A DNA stretch of 15,536 bases from JANPII01 sp031424915 (lineage in GTDB: Bacteria; Pseudomonadota; Alphaproteobacteria; Rickettsiales; Midichloriaceae), in NCBI GenBank assembly GCA_031424915.1, contig JANPII010000014.1, positions 1 to 15,536 on the forward strand, in the 5' to 3' direction. Every line of letters starts with the position of its first letter. Within the stretch, counting starts at the first letter, position 1. A model generated the notes under the pieces. It searched no databases. It was not told the origin of the DNA and worked only from the letters and a program-made list of their open reading frames with translations. Below are positions 7,297 to 13,221 of this stretch, one piece after another. The position numbers and the translations under genes are program-made.

Positions 7297-10203
7297 ATGG
7301 AAGAGTTTATAATCGTCAAAGGTGCAAAAGAGCATAACCTTAAAAATATTAATGTTGAGATTCCCCGCAATAAGCTGGTGGTAATTACTGGTGTGTCCGG
7401 CAGCGGCAAATCGTCTTTAGCATTTGACACAGTATACGCCGAAGGTCAACGTCGTTACGTAGAGAGCTTATCAGCCTACGCCCGCCAATTTCTGGAGCTA
7501 AGAGAAAAACCAGATGTCGATGCGATAGAGGGCCTGTCCCCTGCTATTGCCATCGACCAAAAGACTACATCACGTAACCCACGATCTACTGTGTGTACCG
7601 CTACAGAAACCTACGATTACTTACGTCTATTGTATGCACGTATAGGCATTCCGTATTCTCCTGCTACAGGCCAGCCCATAGAAAAACAAACCTCAAGCCA
7701 AATGGTAGAGAAGATTTATAGCCTACCAAAAGGTACCAAAATATACATTTTAGCCCCCATAATACGCGGCCAAAAAGGCGAACATCGTAAAGAAATATTA
7801 ACGATGATGAAGCATGGCTTTGAGAGGATGAAGGTCGATGGACTGATGTATGAATTCAATGAGTTGCCAACTCTAGATAAAAATAAAAAACATGACATAG
7901 AAGTAGTGGTTGACCGTATAGAGTTAGATGACACCCTTGGTAACAGGTTGGCAGATAGCGTAGAAACCGCCCTTAAGCTTAGCGATGGTATTATATATAT
8001 AGAAATAGTATCACTGCCCGAGACAGAGCAAACGGTGCATACTGAAGGTGAGATTATTATCTTATCGGAAAAATTCGCTTGTCCCATCTCTGGCTTTACC
8101 TTAACGGAAATTGAGCCGCGCATTTTCTCTTTTAACAGCCCATATGGTGCTTGCCCTGAGTGCGATGGCTTAGGACTTGAGCCATATTTTGAACCACGTT
8201 TAGTAGTGCCAAATCCCAATCTCTCTATTAAAGAAGGGGCGCTAGCACCCTGGAGCCACCATAGCGGGCAACATGGGGCAGCAGAGGATAAATTCTATGT
8301 CCAAACTCTGGATGCCATGGCCCGTCATTATAATTTCAGCCTCAATACCCCATTCAAAGCCCTACCCCAAGCAATACAAGACGTATTGTTGTATGGCTCT
8401 GGTGAGGAAGCAATCAAATTCGAATACCAAGAAGGATTGCGCTTGTCGAAGGTAAGCCAACCATTTGAAGGCATTATTCCATACTTAGAGCGCAAGTTTG
8501 ATAAAACAGAAAGTGATGCAATACGCGAAGATTTGTCTCATTATCAAAATATCCATGCTTGCCATGCCTGCAGTGGTTACCGTCTACGGCCTGAGTCATT
8601 ATGTGTGAGAATTGGGGATAAACATATAGGCCAAGTTTGCGCTATGACTGTTATACAGGCCATAGAATGGTTTGAGCAGCTAGGGCCTCAGCTCAGCGAT
8701 AAACATCAACAGATCGGTGAGCGCGCGCTAAAAGAAGTGTCACGTCGTCTTAGCTTTTTGCGCGACGTAGGGTTGGATTACTTATCTCTTAGCCGTGGCT
8801 CCGGGACTCTTTCTGGAGGTGAAAGCCAGCGTATTCGCCTGGCGTCTCAGATTGGTTCTGGCTTAAGTGGAGTAATTTATGTATTAGATGAGCCATCTAT
8901 TGGCCTGCATCAGTGTGACAATGCCAAATTGCTTAAGACACTATTACACCTGCGTGATTTGGGCAACACCGTAATTGTAGTAGAACATGATGAAGATACC
9001 ATGGTGGCCTCAGATTATCTTATAGACGTAGGCTTAGGTGCTGGTATACACGGCGGCGAAATCATTGCTCATGGCACACCTGAAGAAGTGGCTAATCATC
9101 CTATAAGCTTAACCGGTAAATATCTCTCAGGTCGAGAGTCAATTCCAGTACCAGCAGTACGCCGTACTGGGGCGCCAAATAAACAAATTACAGTGACGGG
9201 AGCACGTACTAACAACTTACAAAATATTAATGTATCTTTTCCCTTGGGTACCTTCATAGCAATTACTGGTGTATCGGGTAGTGGCAAATCTAGCTTTACA
9301 ATTCATACTCTATACAAAGCTGCGGTTAAGAAATTACACCACGCCAAGGCTATTCCTGGTGATCATGATAAAATCTTAGGCTTGGAATATGTAGATAAGG
9401 TGATTGAAATTGATCAGTCTCCTATTGGGCGAACCCCACGTTCTAATCCCGCTACCTATACGGGGGCTTTCACCCCAATCAGGGACTGGTTCGCTGCATT
9501 ACCAGAAGCAAAATTGCGTGGCTATAAACCAGGCCGCTTCTCGTTTAATGTCAAAGGTGGGCGTTGCGAAGCTTGTGAAGGCGATGGTGTACTGAAAATT
9601 GAAATGCATTTCTTACCAGATGTTTATGTCACTTGCGATGAGTGCCATGCCGCTAGATATAACAAAGAAACTCTTGAAGTGAAGTACAAGAATAAATCTA
9701 TTGCCGAAGTTCTAGGTATGACTGTCGAGCAAGCAGGTGAATTTTTCAACAATGTACCCATTATCTATGAGAAGCTGAAGGCACTGCAGGAAGTGGGATT
9801 AGGCTATATGAAAATAGGACAATCCGCCACCACCCTATCTGGAGGAGAAGCACAGCGCGTTAAGCTTGCCAAAGAGTTGTCGCGTAAATCTACAGGACGT
9901 ACCCTTTATATATTGGATGAGCCAACCACTGGCCTGCATTCGCACGATATCAAAAAGCTATTGCATGTATTACATACGCTAGTGGACTCAGGCAACACTG
10001 TACTAGTTATTGAGCATAATCTGGATGTGATTAAAACAGCTGATTATATCGTAGACATAGGACCTTTTGGTGGAGACAAAGGGGGGAAAGTAGTTAAATG
10101 TGGAACACCTGAGGAGGTTGCCGACTGCCCAGAAAGCGTAACTGGTAGATATCTTAAGGATTATATACATAAGCACCGAGTACCACTCCGTAAGGTGAGT
10201 TGA
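7297..10203 (+). CDS. uvrA: Excinuclease ABC subunit UvrA
   Basis: A 968-residue UvrA, the DNA-damage sensor that loads UvrB in nucleotide excision repair. It has two ABC ATPase halves. The first has Walker A GVSGSGKSS (32-40), signature LSGGESQRIRLA (about 505) and Walker B YVLDEPSIGLH (about 528). The second has GVSGSGKSS (about 658), LSGGEAQRVKLA (about 847) and YILDEPTTGLH (about 871). The C-terminal zinc finger is complete (C757, C760, C780, C783). The N-terminal zinc site has C262, C286 and C289, but serine at 265 where E. coli has cysteine, a substitution I associate with alphaproteobacteria. The ATG at 7297 has GGAG only 3 nt away, so initiation may be suboptimal, but the N-terminal sequence fits this start. 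It stands alone on the plus strand, flanked by related repeats on both sides. Confidence 0.97.
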   Translation: MEEFIIVKGAKEHNLKNINVEIPRNKLVVITGVSGSGKSSLAFDTVYAEGQRRYVESLSAYARQFLELREKPDVDAIEGLSPAIAIDQKTTSRNPRSTVCTATETYDYLRLLYARIGIPYSPATGQPIEKQTSSQMVEKIYSLPKGTKIYILAPIIRGQKGEHRKEILTMMKHGFERMKVDGLMYEFNELPTLDKNKKHDIEVVVDRIELDDTLGNRLADSVETALKLSDGIIYIEIVSLPETEQTVHTEGEIIILSEKFACPISGFTLTEIEPRIFSFNSPYGACPECDGLGLEPYFEPRLVVPNPNLSIKEGALAPWSHHSGQHGAAEDKFYVQTLDAMARHYNFSLNTPFKALPQAIQDVLLYGSGEEAIKFEYQEGLRLSKVSQPFEGIIPYLERKFDKTESDAIREDLSHYQNIHACHACSGYRLRPESLCVRIGDKHIGQVCAMTVIQAIEWFEQLGPQLSDKHQQIGERALKEVSRRLSFLRDVGLDYLSLSRGSGTLSGGESQRIRLASQIGSGLSGVIYVLDEPSIGLHQCDNAKLLKTLLHLRDLGNTVIVVEHDEDTMVASDYLIDVGLGAGIHGGEIIAHGTPEEVANHPISLTGKYLSGRESIPVPAVRRTGAPNKQITVTGARTNNLQNINVSFPLGTFIAITGVSGSGKSSFTIHTLYKAAVKKLHHAKAIPGDHDKILGLEYVDKVIEIDQSPIGRTPRSNPATYTGAFTPIRDWFAALPEAKLRGYKPGRFSFNVKGGRCEACEGDGVLKIEMHFLPDVYVTCDECHAARYNKETLEVKYKNKSIAEVLGMTVEQAGEFFNNVPIIYEKLKALQEVGLGYMKIGQSATTLSGGEAQRVKLAKELSRKSTGRTLYILDEPTTGLHSHDIKKLLHVLHTLVDSGNTVLVIEHNLDVIKTADYIVDIGPFGGDKGGKVVKCGTPEEVADCPESVTGRYLKDYIHKHRVPLRKVS

Positions 10204-10212
10204 TACGCTTTT

Positions 10213-10369
10213 ATACCAAATCTAGGAAATAAGTGCACACTTGAAAATTTTTGAGGAATTTTGGCATATCTTTGAGACGCCTGTATTCAAATACTTGAGC
10301 GAAAATGGTAGGTTAAAATTACTAAATAGGCGCAGCTTCAAGTGTATAGTTATTTCTTAGATTTGGTAT
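10213..10369. mobile_element. MITE-like element, ~157 bp, with ~31-bp imperfect terminal inverted repeats
   Basis: The left end ATACCAAATCTAGGAAATAA and the reverse complement of the right end ATACCAAATCTAAGAAATAA continue to ...ACACTTGAA and match at about 29 of 33 positions. The interior (about 90 bp) has no ORF. It begins 9 nt after the uvrA stop. I see no clear target-site duplication: flanks are TT on the left and TA on the right. The solo related end at 7012-7043 shows the repeat is dispersed. Because the ends are complementary, uvrA transcripts would carry a long hairpin that could protect or terminate the mRNA. The family of the parent transposase is not identifiable. Confidence 0.7.
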
Positions 10370-10422
10370 TATATCCTTCCCCATAGTATAATCAGGATTC
10401 TATAAATATCCTAGCGGTGGTA

Positions 10423-10465
10423 GCGGCTTAAAAGCCGCGTAGGAGGCCGGCAATGAGGCCTCCTA
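10423..10465. repeat. Two adjacent GC-rich hairpins
   Basis: Hairpin A is GCGGCTT (10423-10429) paired with AAGCCGC (10432-10438). Hairpin B is TAGGAGGCC (10440-10448) paired with GGCCTCCTA (10457-10465) with an 8-nt loop. They lie between the MITE and the end of the minus-strand small gene. Neither strand has a U-run directly after a stem, so they are not canonical intrinsic terminators, but they could stop or protect converging transcripts. They stand out sharply from the AT-rich surroundings. Confidence 0.6.
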
Positions 10466-10471
10466 AAAATA

Positions 10472-10776
10472 TCATTTATCACAGTTGATGACAAGGCATG
10501 CATTGAGGATTTTAGCAGGCGTAGGATTCTCTAGCTTGGATATCCTACTTCCTGCTACTTTCCTTCCCTCATCTTGCTTTTTGCGCTTCTTTAGTATGCC
10601 TCCTGTTTTATCTTGCACTCCTTGAGCCCATGTGACTTTTTTGTCTGTACTGGGGGCTAATGTGGTACCTCTGCTTTCTTCAGAATTGGATGTATGGAGA
10701 TATTTGCCTCAGGCTCCAGCCTAGGCTTTTTAGAGAGACATACTTCTACTTCGGAATTTTCTGCTGTTCTTTTCAT
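10472..10776 (-). pseudogene. Small basic protein gene interrupted by a frameshift
   Basis: From an ATG at 10776 (AGG six nt upstream) the frame reads MKRTAENSEVEVCLSKKPRL and ends after 39 codons at TAG 10657-10659. The -1 frame is open from 10708 to a TGA at 10472-10474 and encodes ESRGTTLAPSTDKKVTWAQG then GGILKKRKKQDEGRK and so on. Both frames are open between 10660 and 10708, so a single 1-nt indel there restores a ~100-residue product. The conceptual protein is hydrophilic and lysine-rich, with no signal peptide or membrane segment and no family I recognise. KR-x12-KKPR and KKRKK resemble nuclear localisation signals, and KKVTW fits the RVxF docking pattern. No good slippery heptamer was seen, so mutation or sequencing error is likelier than programmed frameshifting. 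It may also be chance open sequence. Confidence 0.4.
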
Positions 10777-10833
10777 TTTTTACCTATAAATACTATAGTT
10801 AAACATAATTAAGAATTTATACTATGTACACTC

Positions 10834-11781
10834 TCAACAGCGATGCCTTGAATGAATATAGCGCAATGGAGCGGCATAGGTGGTGGCGACTATAGAGTGG
10901 GTATAAATATCATCAGCATCAATCTCTACTCCCTGTAGTAGCTCTCCTGAAGTGACACCTGTTGCTACAAACAACACATCACTGCGTACCATATCATCTA
11001 TACTATATACCTGACCTGGCCTACAGCCCATAGCCACGGCACGCTTCTGTTGTGCTGCGTCCCTAAATACCAGACGGCCCAGCATCTGCCCGCCGATACA
11101 TTTTAAGGCAGCAGCAGCCAATACTCCTTCAGGGGCGCCACCCGTTCCGATATATACATCTATACCCGAATCTAGCAATGATGTCGCTAGCGCTGCCAAA
11201 ACGTCCCCATCGTCTATTAAGCACACCCTTGCTCCTGATTGACGCACTTGCGCAATAAGCTCGGCATGCCGGTCACGCTTTAGCACACAAACCGTTAGAT
11301 CGGCTACGTAGCAGTCTTTAGCCTCAGCTATACGCTGTAAGTTAACAATAGGAGTGTCGTCTAGATTTAAAATACCATGTGGCAAGCCACTTCCTACTAC
11401 AATCTTCTCCATATATACATCAGGGGCATGCAGCAAAGTTCCACTAGGAGCCATAGCCAAAACCGTAATAGCATTAGGACGTGCCTCAGCACATAAAGCT
11501 GTCCCTTCTAATGGATCCAAAGCTATATCTACACCAATACCACCTAGCCCTACTTCTTCACCTATATATAACATAGGCGCCTCATCCCGCTCTCCCTCGC
11601 CGATCACAACGCGCCCCAAAATAGGCATATGATTCAATTCTTGGCGCATAGACTGCACTGCTGCGGCATCTGCAGCCATTCCATCTCCTTTCCCAATCCA
11701 AGGGTAGCAAGCCATCGCTGCTGCTTCTGTTACCTTCAGAGCGCCTTCTAGCAAGCTAGGCATAAACTTCTCTTTTTGCAT
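10834..11781 (-). CDS. glpX: Class II fructose-1,6-bisphosphatase GlpX
   Basis: From the chosen start the protein has 315 residues, near the family norm (E. coli GlpX 336). It hydrolyses fructose-1,6-bisphosphate to fructose-6-phosphate, the committed cytosolic step of gluconeogenesis. Evidence includes IGKGD (about 29-33), the metal-binding IGEGERDEAPMLYIGE (about 60-75), the lithium-sensitive phosphatase motif DPLEGT (89-94), HAPDVYMEKIVVG, IDDGDV and TGGAPEGV, and ATGVTSGELLQG near the C-terminus. Possible starts are GTG 11820, ATG 11802 and ATG 11781. I chose 11781 because AAAGGA lies at ideal distance and MQKEKFMPSLLEGALKVTEAAA aligns with family N-termini. ATG 11802 has a weaker AAGG. 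It is transcribed divergently from csrA across about 220 bp. In alphaproteobacteria lacking class I Fbp this would be the only FBPase. Confidence 0.95.
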   Translation of the reverse strand: MQKEKFMPSLLEGALKVTEAAAMACYPWIGKGDGMAADAAAVQSMRQELNHMPILGRVVIGEGERDEAPMLYIGEEVGLGGIGVDIALDPLEGTALCAEARPNAITVLAMAPSGTLLHAPDVYMEKIVVGSGLPHGILNLDDTPIVNLQRIAEAKDCYVADLTVCVLKRDRHAELIAQVRQSGARVCLIDDGDVLAALATSLLDSGIDVYIGTGGAPEGVLAAAALKCIGGQMLGRLVFRDAAQQKRAVAMGCRPGQVYSIDDMVRSDVLFVATGVTSGELLQGVEIDADDIYTHSIVATTYAAPLRYIHSRHRC

Positions 11782-12003
11782 CTGCTTTCCTTTAATGTTC
11801 ATCAATGGCAACCTTAGCACATTAGCATTGGTATGACCAAGAGCGAACTAATTTATTTAATTATCTCTTACCTTGGTGAGAAGAAATATGCTATATCCAT
11901 CTTAAGCTAATTTGTGAGATAACATATCCTCATTATGAGTGTATCTAAATATAACAACATGGTTATATGCTCACGTTAACCTTATAGCAATAAAAGGTAA
12001 TAT

Positions 12004-12231
12004 ATGCTTTATATAGTACGCAAACTTGAGGAAGCGATAGTTATTGATAATAACATTGTGGTAAAAGTGGTGGAGATAAAAAATAACAAAGTGAAGCTAG
12101 GCATTGAATTTCCTCCCTCTTCTCTAGTGTTACGTAAAGAAGTGCATGATAAGATGAGCAAAGAGAACATAGAAGCTCTACGCTCATTTGTAGATTTAGA
12201 AATAGAAGATATAGAGGCAATAGATGGTTAA
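12004..12231 (+). CDS. csrA: CsrA/RsmA-type carbon storage regulator
   Basis: This 75-residue protein is a CsrA homologue. CsrA dimers bind GGA motifs in mRNA leaders and control translation and stability of central-carbon, motility and virulence transcripts. MLYIVRKLEEAIVIDNNIVV corresponds to the first beta-strands, NNKVKLGIEFP to the central strands, and R44 in LVLRKEV aligns with the RNA-contacting arginine of E. coli CsrA. H43 is replaced by leucine and the 'G-N-Q-V-R' turn is NNKVK. The C-terminal tail is longer and more acidic (FVDLEIEDIEAIDG) than in E. coli (61 residues). The start has AAAGG 6 nt upstream. The stop overlaps the start of the next gene by 8 nt, so the two are coupled. 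No clear GGA hairpin was seen in its own leader. Confidence 0.88.
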   Translation: MLYIVRKLEEAIVIDNNIVVKVVEIKNNKVKLGIEFPPSSLVLRKEVHDKMSKENIEALRSFVDLEIEDIEAIDG

Positions 12232-13186
12232 ACCAGAACACCGCATGGAATACAACCGCTGGCAGGCAGAAGAAGCCATAAAGAGGCGTGGAATCGTAGT
12301 ACGTTTCCTACGCAGCAAGTATGCAATGCGAGCTTTATTTGGGGTATTTGTAATATTATTATGCGTGCCTATAGCATTAATGATTTTCGAGCCCCGCTTA
12401 TTTCATCCTGATTATATTTGTGGCATGCGAGCGCAAGTAGTAATGGTCGATACCCCTCATAACTTTGGAATTTTGGCTAATACTTCAGATGAGCGCATAT
12501 CAGCATTGTTGCGATCACAAAAGCGTATTTATAACAATACAGCTCCAGTGATAAAGCGCATTTTGCGGGCAGGTGATGTAGCTGTTGATGTAGGAGCAGG
12601 TTTTGGCTATCACACTCTTCTTATGGCTGATTTGGTAGGAACCGGAGGTACAGTATATGCTTTTGAACCTCGTGCTGATGTAGTACATCTAATTGAAGCT
12701 TCCGCTCTAGTTAACAGGATGCCCCAAGTAAAAGTGCAGCAAGCTTTAGTATATTCTAGCAATGTCAATGTACTAATGGAAACCTTTCCCTATCAAATGG
12801 AAGCATCTCGCATTGTAGGAAATAAAACATTAGTAGGTAGCGATTCTCAGGATATAAATGTAGCTACTGCCTATAAGTTGGATAATTTACTCCCTAATCC
12901 TTATCATATCAAGCTACTGCGTATTAATGCCATGGGCGCAGAACTATCTGTTTTAGAAGGCGCTCAATCTATTATTAGCCGCTCTCCCTCTATATCTATA
13001 TTAATACCATGGAATCCTGAGTGGATGCGTGCTTATAGCAACGTTGGAGCCATGATTGATGATTTGCTAGATTTAGGTTTTGAATTTTGGGCTATTAATT
13101 CAGACTCTAGTTTGAAGCTAATAACTAAAGATGTATTGCTTCAATACGTTGGTGATGTTTTAATAACAAGAGAATATATTGATTAA
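12224..13186 (+). CDS. Membrane-anchored FkbM-like SAM-dependent methyltransferase
   Basis: The product is 320 residues. A basic N-terminus (KRR near 20, RSKY near 31) precedes one hydrophobic segment at about 35-55 (ALFGVFVILLCVPIALMIF), suggesting a cytoplasmic N-terminus and a single membrane anchor. Then comes a Rossmann methyltransferase fold with motif I VDVGAGFGYHT (121-131) and the acidic AFEPR (E148). The C-terminal LLRINAMGAELSVLEGA (231-247) aligns with the FkbM signature usually written K-I-D-V-E-G-A-E. Here the D and the first E are N235 and M237, so catalysis or substrate recognition may differ. FkbM enzymes typically O-methylate sugars or polyketides. If the anchor is an uncleaved signal the domain would be periplasmic, where SAM is absent, so topology matters. 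ATG 12224 has GAGG 6 nt upstream and lies within the csrA end; acnA follows after 35 nt. Confidence 0.75.
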   Translation: MVKPEHRMEYNRWQAEEAIKRRGIVVRFLRSKYAMRALFGVFVILLCVPIALMIFEPRLFHPDYICGMRAQVVMVDTPHNFGILANTSDERISALLRSQKRIYNNTAPVIKRILRAGDVAVDVGAGFGYHTLLMADLVGTGGTVYAFEPRADVVHLIEASALVNRMPQVKVQQALVYSSNVNVLMETFPYQMEASRIVGNKTLVGSDSQDINVATAYKLDNLLPNPYHIKLLRINAMGAELSVLEGAQSIISRSPSISILIPWNPEWMRAYSNVGAMIDDLLDLGFEFWAINSDSSLKLITKDVLLQYVGDVLITREYID

Positions 13187-13221
13187 TTATTGCATATGTC
13201 CAAGGGGCGGGGAAGGCAGTT

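Noticed and set aside
7023..7430. 135-codon minus-strand open frame overlapping the uvrA start
   Set aside because: It lies largely across the uvrA promoter region and N-terminal codons, has no recognisable domain and no good ribosome binding site; treated as antisense to uvrA.
10423..10465. Intrinsic terminator for uvrA or the small gene
   Set aside because: Stems are strong but no U-run follows either on either strand; on the plus strand the run after hairpin B is A-rich.
10657..10708. Programmed -1 ribosomal frameshift in the small gene
   Set aside because: The overlap contains AAGAAAG but no proper X-XXY-YYZ slippery heptamer and no obvious downstream structure, so an indel is the simpler explanation.
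11855..11880. Short dyad TCTTACC/GGTGAGA upstream of glpX as a riboswitch
   Set aside because: Only 6-7 pairs including a G-U and a tiny loop; too small to support any known riboswitch class.
12041..12241. Minus-strand open frame opposite csrA
   Set aside because: Antisense of csrA with low-complexity hydrophobic content and no start signal.
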